DNA of 64,000 bases from CAZMRW01 sp964568805. GTDB taxonomy: Bacteria > Pseudomonadota > Gammaproteobacteria > Methylococcales > Methylomonadaceae. The notes under the pieces were generated by a model. The model saw only the letters and a list, made by a program, of their open reading frames with translations. It made no database searches and was not told where the DNA came from. The DNA lies in assembly GCA_964568805.1 (NCBI GenBank), contig CAZMRW010000001.1, forward strand, positions 62,001-126,000, in the 5' to 3' direction. Shown in pieces: positions 44,013 through 53,400 of the stretch (its first letter is position 1; every line of letters begins with the position of its first letter). The translations under genes and the position numbers were made by a program.

Positions 44013-46733
44013 ATGGCTAGTACAAATAAATACGATGTCTTTCTGAGCTTCGATTGGCTGGACCATCATAACGTTATGGTTTTGGCGGACAAACTCAGAG
44101 CGCAAAATATAAAAGTCTTTCTCGATCGTTGGTATCTGCGCCCCGATTCGCCATGGCCTCAGGAACTGGATCGCATTCTTTCTTCATGTGCATCCGTGGT
44201 CATCTGCATCGGTTCCGGGGAAATGGATAACTGGCAGCAGCGGGAGGTCTGTTTTGCTCTTGAAAAAAGGAAGTCGGATACTGATTTTCCGGTGCTCCCG
44301 TTGCTATTGCCAGGTGCGGAGCCGGCGCTCGGTTTATTGAGTCTGGATATCTGGATCGATTTGCGGCAGGGATTGGATCAGTCCTTGCCTTTGACTATGT
44401 TGTCGGCAATTATTCGCCGCCGCCCCTTGGGCAGTGATTTTCAACAGCGAATAAAGGAAACGAAGAGCGGTCTTAATCCTTACAAGGGACTTGCCCATTT
44501 TCGTGAAGAGGATGCGCCTTTTTATTATGGCCGGGAGGAGGCCGTAACAAAACTCACTGAGATCATCAGGCGTAGCCATTTTGCTGCCGTGGTGGGTGAC
44601 TCGGGAAGCGGCAAGTCTTCTCTGGTAAGGGCCGGCCTGATTCCCGTATTGCGTAAAGAAGTGCAGGAACCCTGGGAGATTGTAACCATCGTTCCGGGTG
44701 ACAGGCCTTTATACAACCTCACGTCGGCTTTCGTGACCTTGCTTTATCCCGGTTTCGATGAAGAGAAACGGTCGCTCAAAATTGCAGAACACCAACAGGC
44801 GCTGGAAAAGCAACCCGCGCAAGTTAAAAACTGGATCAATATAATCAGGAAGAGCCAGCCCCTTTCTGGCCGATTTCTGTTGGTGGTCGATCAATGGGAA
44901 GAATTGTACGCATTGCAGCCAAACGGTGATAACCAAGAAGCCAGAGACCGGAAAGGAAGTGCCGTAACGGCTTTCATCGAAGCGTTACTTGCCGCGACCG
45001 AGACCGGTATATTCTCGGTCGTTCTGGCCATCCGGTCCGATTTTATGACGCATGCCATTAGCCATCGTCCGTTAGCGGATAGATTGGTGGATTCGCAGCT
45101 TAACCTTGGGCCCATGAGGCGGGAAGAATTGCAATGGGCTATCGAAAAACCCGCCGAACAAGCAGGATCGGGATTTGAAGACAGTCTGGTTGAAGTCATG
45201 TTAAATGATGCCTTGCTGAATCCCGGCAGCCTGCCTTTGCTGGAATTTGCGTTGCAGCGCCTGTGGGACGACCCCGAGCGGTGCGGAGGCAATATGCGGC
45301 AACAGGCTTATACTGCCATGCAAGGGCTTGCCGGTGCATTGATACGCACGACGAGCGAGGCGTACCGGACGCTCTCGGATCAGGGCCAAAAAATTGCGCA
45401 ACTTATTTTGGTGGAGCTGGTGCAAACCGGGGAGGATATGGGCGATATCAGCAGGCGTGTGGCAATAACCAAATTCGGAGCAGAGGCTCTACCGGTCATT
45501 AAGCATTTGATGGATCAAAATCTGTTGGTGATTAAAAAAGGACTGGAAGAGGGACAGGATACCGTAGAGTTGGCCCATGAAACGCTCATCCGGCAATGGC
45601 GCCAATTAAGAAGTTGGCTGATTGACGATCGTCAATTTAATAGTTGGCGTGCAAAACTGGATCTGGCGCTGGAAAAGGGCGAATGGCTTGAGAAGCATCG
45701 GTTGAGGGAGGCCCGGCTCTGGCGCTTGGTTAAGCGGAATCAACTGTACAAGAGTGAACTGGATTTTATCGCCAAGAGCTATACGCGGACGATCATTCAC
45801 AGGGCCAAGTTGGCGGCCGCAGTCTTACTGCCGACCGGCTTGGCGGCGGCATTTGCGTTTTGGGTGGGTACTGAGGAACTGTTATCGCCTAAGCTTGGCG
45901 TCTATGTCCTGTTGGCTAAAGCCGGCGTCACTTTCTTCATAGAACCTGAAATGGTTGACATTCCGTCTGAAGAGGATGCTGAGAAAGCGAATGCACTTTC
46001 TTTTTTGATGGGATCGAAGACTAACGAGAAAGATGCGGACATCATTGAACGACCGCAGCATCGCGTGACCATCAACAAGCCCTTCCATATGAGTCAGTAC
46101 GAGATTACTTTTGATCAGTATCAGGTGTTTGCCTATTTAATCGATCGCGACGGGGGCTGCGCCGACAAACACAAAATCGAAACCTCCAGGGTTCAGGATG
46201 AGCATTGGGGGCGCGGCAAACGCCCCGCGATCAATGTCAGTTGGAGCGATGCGATATGTTATGCCCAGTGGCTGTCGAAAATAACAGGGGTCAAAAACCC
46301 TTACCGTCTACCTACCGAAGCGGAATGGGAATACGCCGCGCGCGCCGGAACAGAATCCGTGTTTTGGTGGGGAAGCACGATGGAAAAGCAAATGGCGGTA
46401 TGCGACGGTTGCCGAAGCGACTGGCAGGGCAAAAGCGAGCGCAAGCAAACCGCCGAAGTGGATGATTCCGCATTTAAGGCGAACGCCTGGGGTCTTTATC
46501 ATACCAGCGGCAATGTATGGGAATGGGTGCAGGATTGCTGGCACGACAGTTATTATTCGGCTCCCGCTGACGGTTCGGCCTGGCTGTCTCAAAATAACGG
46601 CAACTGCGGACGGCATGTTCTGCGCGGCGGATCCTGGGTCGATACCCCTGTCGGCTTGCGCTCTGCGCATCGCTACAAGCTAAATGCCGATTACCGGTAT
46701 TACAATGTCGGTTTCCGTCTCGCCCAGGATTAA
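44013..46733 (+). CDS. TIR-STAND ATPase-transmembrane-FGE-fold protein
   Basis: 906 residues. 1-125: TIR domain ('KYDVFLSFDWLDHHNV', with W74xxxE78 as the probable catalytic Glu site for NAD+ cleavage). 155-590: STAND ATPase of the novel-STAND-1 type ('NPYKGLAHFREEDAPFYYGRE', Walker A GDSGSGKS at 195-202, Walker B 'FLLVVDQWEEL', winged-helix end 'LAHETLIRQWRQL'). About 595-618: one hydrophobic membrane segment. About 660-905: FGE-sulfatase/C-type-lectin fold ('NPYRLPTEAEWEYAARAG', 'VLRGGSWVDTPVGLRSAHRY', GFRLA). The FGE part lacks the Cys pair of true formylglycine enzymes and the iron-binding domain of EgtB, so it is probably a ligand sensor. An immune or signalling role is inferred. No Shine-Dalgarno is obvious. 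Confidence 0.88.
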   Translation: MASTNKYDVFLSFDWLDHHNVMVLADKLRAQNIKVFLDRWYLRPDSPWPQELDRILSSCASVVICIGSGEMDNWQQREVCFALEKRKSDTDFPVLPLLLPGAEPALGLLSLDIWIDLRQGLDQSLPLTMLSAIIRRRPLGSDFQQRIKETKSGLNPYKGLAHFREEDAPFYYGREEAVTKLTEIIRRSHFAAVVGDSGSGKSSLVRAGLIPVLRKEVQEPWEIVTIVPGDRPLYNLTSAFVTLLYPGFDEEKRSLKIAEHQQALEKQPAQVKNWINIIRKSQPLSGRFLLVVDQWEELYALQPNGDNQEARDRKGSAVTAFIEALLAATETGIFSVVLAIRSDFMTHAISHRPLADRLVDSQLNLGPMRREELQWAIEKPAEQAGSGFEDSLVEVMLNDALLNPGSLPLLEFALQRLWDDPERCGGNMRQQAYTAMQGLAGALIRTTSEAYRTLSDQGQKIAQLILVELVQTGEDMGDISRRVAITKFGAEALPVIKHLMDQNLLVIKKGLEEGQDTVELAHETLIRQWRQLRSWLIDDRQFNSWRAKLDLALEKGEWLEKHRLREARLWRLVKRNQLYKSELDFIAKSYTRTIIHRAKLAAAVLLPTGLAAAFAFWVGTEELLSPKLGVYVLLAKAGVTFFIEPEMVDIPSEEDAEKANALSFLMGSKTNEKDADIIERPQHRVTINKPFHMSQYEITFDQYQVFAYLIDRDGGCADKHKIETSRVQDEHWGRGKRPAINVSWSDAICYAQWLSKITGVKNPYRLPTEAEWEYAARAGTESVFWWGSTMEKQMAVCDGCRSDWQGKSERKQTAEVDDSAFKANAWGLYHTSGNVWEWVQDCWHDSYYSAPADGSAWLSQNNGNCGRHVLRGGSWVDTPVGLRSAHRYKLNADYRYYNVGFRLAQD

Positions 46734-46810
46734 GCGATTTACACTATTTTCGGAGAGTTTGCAGAAGACAGCATGCAAGTGCCTATGAAAGACTCGCCTG
46801 AGGCAAACTA

Positions 46811-46837
46811 TCCTGCAGCCTGATTATGGCTGCAGGA
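46811..46837. terminator. Bidirectional stem-loop between convergent genes
   Basis: TCCTGCAGCC (46811-46820), loop TGATTAT, GGCTGCAGGA (46828-46837): a perfect 10-bp stem between the TIR gene stop and the OmpA-family gene stop. It lacks a U-tract on either strand. Confidence 0.6.
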
Positions 46838-46849
46838 GGATTTGCTGCA

Positions 46850-47545
46850 CTATTTTAAGCCGGCGCAATCCTGGTAATCAGGATGAACGGAACTCATCAT
46901 GACCACCCGGTGGTGCTGATTGGGCGTATTGTCAGGACCTTCTGCTTCGCCTACGGATTTAACACGGAGTTGTTCCGGTCTGGCTCCCTGTTGGACCAGC
47001 AACTGGCTGACAGTGGCCGCTCTTCTCTCCGCTAAGTTTTGGTTGCTTTGCGTACTGCCGACCGTGTCGGTGTAAGCCGTCACGTCTGCCGACGCGTCGG
47101 GATGTGATTGCAAATAGCTGCCCAGGGTTGCTATTTCTGCCTGTTCGGTTTTGTACGGTACGTCGCTGCCGGTTTTGAAATAGGCGGCGGCGTGCTCGGC
47201 GACCTCACTCAAATGATGGTTAGGGCTATGCACCGCGGTTAGCCACCGACACAGCGCTTTTTCCGATTCAAACCGGTGTTTGGCGGCTTCCCGCGCGGCA
47301 TCAATCGCTTTTTGCCCTTCTTCTATGTTCCAATATTCGTCATTTTTCCAATGATCTAGTACATTATTGGCATCCTCCAGCGCTTCTTCAGCCAATTCCT
47401 CATGATAAATGGATTGGCCGTAATGACCGGCCGTAACGGCGTCAATTTCCGATGTGAGTACCGGAATGTCCTTATGCGGGGGCGTACAGCCGGCAAGAGC
47501 TGTAACCAATACAGCACAGGGCAGGTATATACATTGTCTGTTCAT
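46850..47545 (-). CDS. OmpA-family lipoprotein
   Basis: 231 residues. Lipoprotein signal with lipobox LAGC, a helical charged region (about 35-110) and a C-terminal OmpA-like peptidoglycan-binding domain: 'TAYTDTVGSTQSNQNLAERRAATVSQLLVQQG' then 'NQHHRVVM'. It likely anchors the outer membrane to the wall. Single gene, converging with the TIR gene. No sign that it belongs to the TIR system. Confidence 0.85.
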   Translation of the reverse strand: MNRQCIYLPCAVLVTALAGCTPPHKDIPVLTSEIDAVTAGHYGQSIYHEELAEEALEDANNVLDHWKNDEYWNIEEGQKAIDAAREAAKHRFESEKALCRWLTAVHSPNHHLSEVAEHAAAYFKTGSDVPYKTEQAEIATLGSYLQSHPDASADVTAYTDTVGSTQSNQNLAERRAATVSQLLVQQGARPEQLRVKSVGEAEGPDNTPNQHHRVVMMSSVHPDYQDCAGLK

Positions 47546-47625
47546 AATCTTATCCTCTTAGTCCAATTCAATCATCGTATCTTGATGGAAGTTTTTAACG
47601 ATAATCCCACCGGGTCAACGGCGGC

Positions 47626-48036
47626 TTAATCGTCGCCATCGTCTAACGGTCCATATGTGGTCCAGAAGCCGGGGTAATGAACACCAAAATAACGGGTATC
47701 CTCGCTAAAACGGTCCCACACGTAAGGCGGAGAAATGTAGTCGTCGGTGGGTATGGGCGAAGTGATTAATTCTGCCGCTCCGACCAGAGTACGGCTTACT
47801 GCATGCGCAGTGCCGCGCAGAATTCCCCAGGTAAAACCGACAAATATGTTTTGATCCTGACTGATATTGATGACGTTCTTGGGTAATTCAATAAATCCGG
47901 TGGTCGTATTGAAGAACCCCTGATTTACTTTGGATGTGAATTTGGATAAATAGTCTTGTTCTTCGGCAAAAGCCGATGGTCCCGTTATTAATGCACTGGC
48001 TAGCGCGCAGGCAGTAAAGAGGTTTTTTTTGTTCAT
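47626..48036 (-). CDS. TIGR04073-type exported protein (exosortase-system associated)
   Basis: 136 residues with signal peptide ('MNKKNLFTACALASALITGPSAFA'). The mature part has the family pattern: 'SKVNQGFFNTTTGFIELPKNV', 'GFTWGILRGTAHAVSRTLVGAAELITSPIP'. TIGR04073 members are found with exosortase/EPS systems; none are visible here. ATG at 48036 has AGAGGA 8 nt upstream. The role is unknown. Confidence 0.8.
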   Translation of the reverse strand: MNKKNLFTACALASALITGPSAFAEEQDYLSKFTSKVNQGFFNTTTGFIELPKNVINISQDQNIFVGFTWGILRGTAHAVSRTLVGAAELITSPIPTDDYISPPYVWDRFSEDTRYFGVHYPGFWTTYGPLDDGDD

Positions 48037-48271
48037 TGTTAAGTCCTCTCGAAATGTTAAAACAATCATTAAATTTATAACCGGTGTTGGTGATAAATCT
48101 GACATCATGAGCCAAACAAAAGAGATCAAATACTAAGTGTCCCTCTCAGTCGACAGTAAACTAACATTTATATATTGTCAAATGCTAATAAAACACAAAA
48201 TTTTTACCTCCTTTCCATTTTTCCTTTTAATGAGACCATAGACTCTGTATGGATGTTCAGTTTAATTTAAA

Positions 48272-48297
48272 CTGACGCGTCAGCGGTTCAAAAACCG
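48272..48297. repeat. Perfect 12-bp palindrome and adjacent small hairpin after hflC
   Basis: CTGACGCGTCAG (48272-48283) abuts CGGTT-caaa-AACCG (48284-48297). Lying about 30 nt beyond the hflC stop on the minus strand, the second could act as a terminator (loop TTTG) but the tail is not U-rich. Confidence 0.4.
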
Positions 48298-48326
48298 TCT
48301 TTAGCGGAAGAATGAAGCTAAACATG

Positions 48327-49295
48327 TTAAGGACTCTTATGTTCAATGCGCTTTAATAGCGAAAAGAGCTCGCTGCCGGTTGACAGGACAATTGTCGTAT
48401 CCTGGTTGATCACTTTGCGATAGGTTTCCATGCTCTTCATAAACCTGAAAAACTCCGAGGCCTCGGGCCTTTGCGTATAGGCTTTCGCGTATATCTCGGT
48501 GGCCTTGGCATCGGCTTCTCCCCGGATTTCCTGCACTTTCTTGTAGGCAGTGGATGCTATTTCGTTGATATCTCGTTCCTTCTTGCCGGATATGCGCGCC
48601 GCTTCGCCCTCTCCTTCGGAACGAAACCGTTGAGCAATCTGCAGGCGTTCGCTGATCATACGCTGGTAAATGCGTTCAAGCACTTCCTGATTGTAGTTAA
48701 TGCGCTTGAAACGAACATCGAGCAATTCGATGCCGAACTCGGCCAGCTTCGGCGCCGCGGTATCAAAGACGCCTTTTTCAATAACCTGTCGTCCGAACCG
48801 GATCGGGCGTAAGACGCCGAGCGTGCCCTCATCCAATATTGCGCCGGTCAGGTTCTCGTCCTTCAATGGAATGCGCTCTATATCGGAACGAACGACTTCA
48901 ATGAGTTCATGTCGTGCGATGGCGGTACGGGCCTCGCTGCCTAAAATATCTTCCAGCCTGGACTGCGCGCTGCGTTCATCCCTGAGTCTCAGGTAATATC
49001 GCATCGGATCTGTGATGCGCCAGCGAGCGAAGGTGTCCACCTGCACATAAGTCTTGTCCTTGGTCGACATTTCGACCATGGGGCCATCCCAGGCCAGATA
49101 GCGTTTGTCGAAGCGGTTGACTTGCTGGATCAACGGCAGCTTGAAGTTGAGTCCGGGACGGGTGATCGGTGCTCCAACCGGTCTTCCAAACTGGGTGATA
49201 ATGACCTGTTCGGTCTGGTCGATGGTATAAGCCGATAAATACACGATGAACGCGAAAACGGCCGCTGTTAGCAAAACGGGTTTTGGAATAGTCAT
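48327..49295 (-). CDS. hflC: HflC-like prohibitin-family protein
   Basis: 322 residues. N-terminal membrane helix (about 8-24), then a SPFH/prohibitin domain ('IDQTEQVIITQFGRPVGAPITRPGLNFKLPLIQQVNRFDKRYLAW'). Forms the HflKC complex that surrounds FtsH and restrains its proteolysis, with the bulk on the periplasmic side. It overlaps hflK by 4 nt. In most proteobacteria hflKC lies beside hfq/hflX; here it stands alone. Confidence 0.93.
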   Translation of the reverse strand: MTIPKPVLLTAAVFAFIVYLSAYTIDQTEQVIITQFGRPVGAPITRPGLNFKLPLIQQVNRFDKRYLAWDGPMVEMSTKDKTYVQVDTFARWRITDPMRYYLRLRDERSAQSRLEDILGSEARTAIARHELIEVVRSDIERIPLKDENLTGAILDEGTLGVLRPIRFGRQVIEKGVFDTAAPKLAEFGIELLDVRFKRINYNQEVLERIYQRMISERLQIAQRFRSEGEGEAARISGKKERDINEIASTAYKKVQEIRGEADAKATEIYAKAYTQRPEASEFFRFMKSMETYRKVINQDTTIVLSTGSELFSLLKRIEHKSP

Positions 49296-50269
49296 TTGGG
49301 CAGTTCCGGCGGCGCAGGTGAAAAAGGCAGCATGGGCAGTATCTGTTGAATTTTGTCGTCTACGATAATTTGCTGTCTGGCCTGAGGCAGGACATATCCC
49401 AGTGTTTCCAGATAAATGCGGGTGCGGGTGACTTCCGCCGCCTTGACGTACTGTTCGAGCACGTTGCTGAATGCTCTGGCATCCCCTTCCGCTTCGTTAA
49501 TCCGTTTAAAGCGATAGCCTTCCGCCTCGCGAATTTTTTGGTCGGCGGCGCCTCTGGCACGCGGTACCGCCTTGTTGTAGTCGCCGTTAGCAAGGTTTAT
49601 CAAATTTTCCCGGTCCTGCTGCGCGCGGTTCACTTCATTAAAGGAAGGTTGTACCGGCACGGGAGGATTGACATTTTTTAACTGCACCTGATTAATGGTA
49701 ATGCCCAGACGGTAGCGATTGGCCAGTTCACGCGTACGGCTCAGAACCGTCTCTTCGATTTCTTGTCGTCCGATCGTGATGATTTCATCGACCGTCCGAT
49801 CGCCAACCACTTCTCTCATGACCGATTCGGAAAGATCCCGCAAGGTTTGTCCAGGTTCACGTACCTCGAAGAGATAAGTTTCCGGCTCGGTAATGCGGTA
49901 CTGAACAATCCATTCGACCAGGGCAGAGTTCAGGTCGCCAGTGACCATGGATTTTTCCTTCTCTGATTCGGAACCCGATTGGTCGGGATTGGTAAAACCG
50001 GGCGTGGAGAAGCCGAATTCCAGTTTCTGTTGACGCTGGGTCGGTACGGCGATGATGCTGTCGATGCCGAAAGGCAGTTTGTAATGCAATCCGGGAGGAA
50101 CTTTGTTGATGTATTTGCCGAATCTGAGAACGATGCCCTCCGATTCCGCCGGAATGGTGAAGAAAGACGTCCATACTCCGATCAAAACCACTAAAATCGG
50201 CAGCGAAAAGGGCGAGGAAACAGGAAGAAAATGGGTTAGGCGATCCCAGACAGTTTTTTGATTATCCAA
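49292..50269 (-). CDS. hflK: HflK-like prohibitin-family protein
   Basis: 325 residues, shorter than E. coli HflK (419) and without its Gly/Pro-rich N-terminus. A membrane helix (about 22-40) precedes the SPFH domain ('SEGIVLRFGKYINKVPPGLHYKLPF', 'SALVEWIVQYRI', 'SVMREVVGDRTVDEIIT'). Co-translated with hflC. It may be a second, compact HflKC pair or the only one; this needs the genome. Confidence 0.9.
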   Translation of the reverse strand: MDNQKTVWDRLTHFLPVSSPFSLPILVVLIGVWTSFFTIPAESEGIVLRFGKYINKVPPGLHYKLPFGIDSIIAVPTQRQQKLEFGFSTPGFTNPDQSGSESEKEKSMVTGDLNSALVEWIVQYRITEPETYLFEVREPGQTLRDLSESVMREVVGDRTVDEIITIGRQEIEETVLSRTRELANRYRLGITINQVQLKNVNPPVPVQPSFNEVNRAQQDRENLINLANGDYNKAVPRARGAADQKIREAEGYRFKRINEAEGDARAFSNVLEQYVKAAEVTRTRIYLETLGYVLPQARQQIIVDDKIQQILPMLPFSPAPPELPK

Positions 50270-50482
50270 GCTTGATTCCTCATGATAAAAAATCGGCGGC
50301 TAGTGACTCATACTGAGCAGGACCAACCTGTTCCCCCATTGAAGCATGGTGGTGGAAAGGGCTAATACCTCTTTAATAATCTATCGGCGTAACATTACAC
50401 CTTACCGATTCGGGTAGGCAAGACTTTTATGCCGCCTGTTGCTGCGCTGGCGGAGTCGTTATTCGGACTGATCGGGGTGCCG

Positions 50483-53400
50483 TCACAATTCGTTGGCAGG
50501 ATGCGGAAAAAAAGTCTGTTGGTGAAGTATGTCCTTGTCTTTTTTCAAGATTCTGTCAGCGAAGATTTCGGCGAAGTCTTCCGCTGTCAGAGGAGGACTG
50601 TTGAAATAACCCTGATACAAATCACAGCCTTTCATCCGCAAGAAAGCCAGCTGATCCTGTGTTTCTACACCTTCGGCCAGCACCTTGAAACCCAAAGTAT
50701 GCCCCATGGCAATTATCGTAGCGGCGATTTCCATATCATCCTGTTGATGAGGAATATCATCGATAAAGCTTTTGTCAATTTTCAGCACATCCAGGGGAAA
50801 GCGTTTAAGATGAGCCAAAGACGAATAGCCGGTACCAAAATCGTCAATAGCCAACCGAACGCCTTGGGCGCGGAGGTTGTTAAGAAGCTCAGCCACTTTG
50901 GTATGGCTTTCCATCAAACCGCTTTCCGTCAATTCCAGTTCCAGGTAGGTAGGGGGAAATCGGGTTTCCCTGAGTACCTCGGCAACCAGGGAGCTGATAT
51001 CGCCTTGCCTCAACTGGTGAGGCGAAACATTGACTGCCAGGGTCAGGGGGGGTAAACCCGCATCCAGCCATTGCCGGCCCTGACGGCAGGTTTCTTTCAG
51101 CACCCATGCGCCAATCGCCGTGATCAGCCCGGTTTGTTCCGCCAGCGGAATAAAACGGCTGGGTGGAATCAGCCCTTCCAGCGGGTCCTGCCAGCGCACC
51201 AGGGCTTCTGCGCCAACAATATTTCCGCTGGCGATATCGATCTGAGGTTGGAAATAGATTCGCAACTCTTTCTGAACAATCGCCCGGCGAAGCCGAGCCT
51301 CAAGTTCGATACGTTCACGAGCGGCTACGGTGAACTCATTGGAATAATAGGCAAAGCGGTTGCGGCCACTTTCTTTGGCCTTGTTCAGAGCCGCATCTGC
51401 TTGTTGCAACAACAGTTCAGGGTTATCCCCGTGCTGAGGATAGAGGCTGATGCCGATGCTGACTCCGATAAGAACTTCTCCGTTTTTGGGGATAGTCCAG
51501 GGCTCACTTAGATCGGAGATGATTGCCTGGGCTATCTGTGCCGCATCCTCAGGATGGGAGATAGCTTCCAGCAGTACGGTAAATTCATCGCCACCCAAAC
51601 GACAAACCGTGTCAACATCGCGCAAGCGCGTCATCAGCCGGTTAGCCACGAGTTGCAGGAGCTGATCGCCGGCCATATGACCGAAACTGTCATTGACATC
51701 CTTGAAACGATCCAGGTCCAGCATCAGCAAGGCCAGTTGTGAGCCCTCTCGCTTGGCTGTATCGATGGCATGTTCCAGCCGGAAAAACAACAACAGACGG
51801 TTGGGCAATGACGTCAGCGGGTCATGATGGGCGAGAAACTCAAGCTGCGCTTCGGAGGCCTTGATCTGGGTGATATCGGCAAAGACGCCGACATATTCGC
51901 TGATGTTGCCGGAGTTATCTCGCACGACGCTGATATTCAACAGTTCCGGATAAATTTCACCATTCTTGCGTCGATTCCAGATTTCGCCTTGCCAATAATT
52001 ATTCGCGTCAATGGATTCCCAGAGATGACGATAAAAATCTTGATCATGGCGGCCCGAAGACAGAAGGTTTGCATTCTGGCCCAAAGCCTCGCTTTCGCTG
52101 TAGCCGGTAATGACGGTGAAGGCAGGATTGACTTTAATGATAGTGTGTTTGGCGTCAGTAATCATGAAGCCTTCGCTGCTTTGCTCAAACACTTGCGCGG
52201 CAAGCTTGAGTTGCGTTTCGGCACGTTTACGTTCAATGGTGATAGAGACAAAATGCGAAGCCGTCTCGATCAACTTGATATCATGGCTGTCAGGCAAACA
52301 GGGCACCTGACGGTACACGGCAAACGTGCCTAGCACCTGGTTGTTATGGCCGAGAATCGCTTCCGACCAGCAGGAAGCGAGCCCGGCTCTTTCTGCGAGG
52401 TCCCTTATCACCGAGCAGTCCGGATCGTTGGCAATATCCTCGATTATGGTCAATTTTCCGGTAAAAGCGGCTCTGCCGCAACAGCCTTTGTTCTCGCCGA
52501 TTTGTATGCCATCGAGATAGTGCCGATAAAAATGAGGCAAACTGGGCGCAGCGCCGAGTTGCAGTTTTTTTCCATCGACGTCGAGCAGCAGGATGGAACA
52601 TATTGCGCCAGGCATCAGAGCTTCCAGCTTGAGCACTATCAGCTCCAGCGTTTTCGCTAGCGGCATGCTGCTGGTCACGCATTCGAACATATAGCCCCGT
52701 ATCTCTTCCAGGCTCTGCACCCGGCGCCGTTCGGTCAAATCCATATTGGTGCCGGACACACGTACGACCTTGCCCGACTTGTTGCGCGTGATAAAGCTGC
52801 GTTCAAGAATAGGCACATAATGGCCATCTTTGTGACGTAATCTAAATTCGACGGAATGGGTATGCTGTCCGCTTTCCAGAGCCTTTTGTAAATCTTGCCG
52901 GATAGTGTCAATGTCGTCAGGATGCACTAGCCTTTCCCACAATTTGGCATCACTGGGTAATTCATTCTCTTCGTAGCCAAGCATGCGCCACCATTGCGGC
53001 GAGTAATATATTTGATTTTTTTCCAGATTCCAGTCCCATGGCGCATCGCTTGAACCTTTGATGGCGAGCTTCAGACGATTTTCAGAATCTTGCAGGGCTT
53101 GTTCGGCTTGCTTGCGCTGGGTGATATCCCGGGTGACGGCCAGCATCATAATCACTTGGCCGGCGTGATCACGCAGTGGAGCGGCGTAGGTTTCGAGCCA
53201 GCGGCGCGTAGCTCTCAGTCCGGTGATTTCGAACTCCAAAGAGCCGTTTTCACCGGTCATTACACGTTTCTGCAGGGAGATAAAGGCATGGCGGTATTCG
53301 GGAACGATAAAATAGAGGAGCCTGTGCCGTTGGACATCCTTCAGCGAATCCGCTTCGAGCATGTTAAGACCCGCTGCATTCATGTCCAGGAGTTTGCCGT

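Noticed and set aside
44013..46733. Formylglycine-generating enzyme or EgtB function for the C-terminal domain
   Set aside because: The Cys pair of formylglycine enzymes is missing and there is no DinB-like iron domain; egtB is already present at 26212.
50429..51055. Plus-strand frame of 208 codons
   Set aside because: Antisense to the EAL domain of the 1715-residue protein, whose catalytic motifs are intact.
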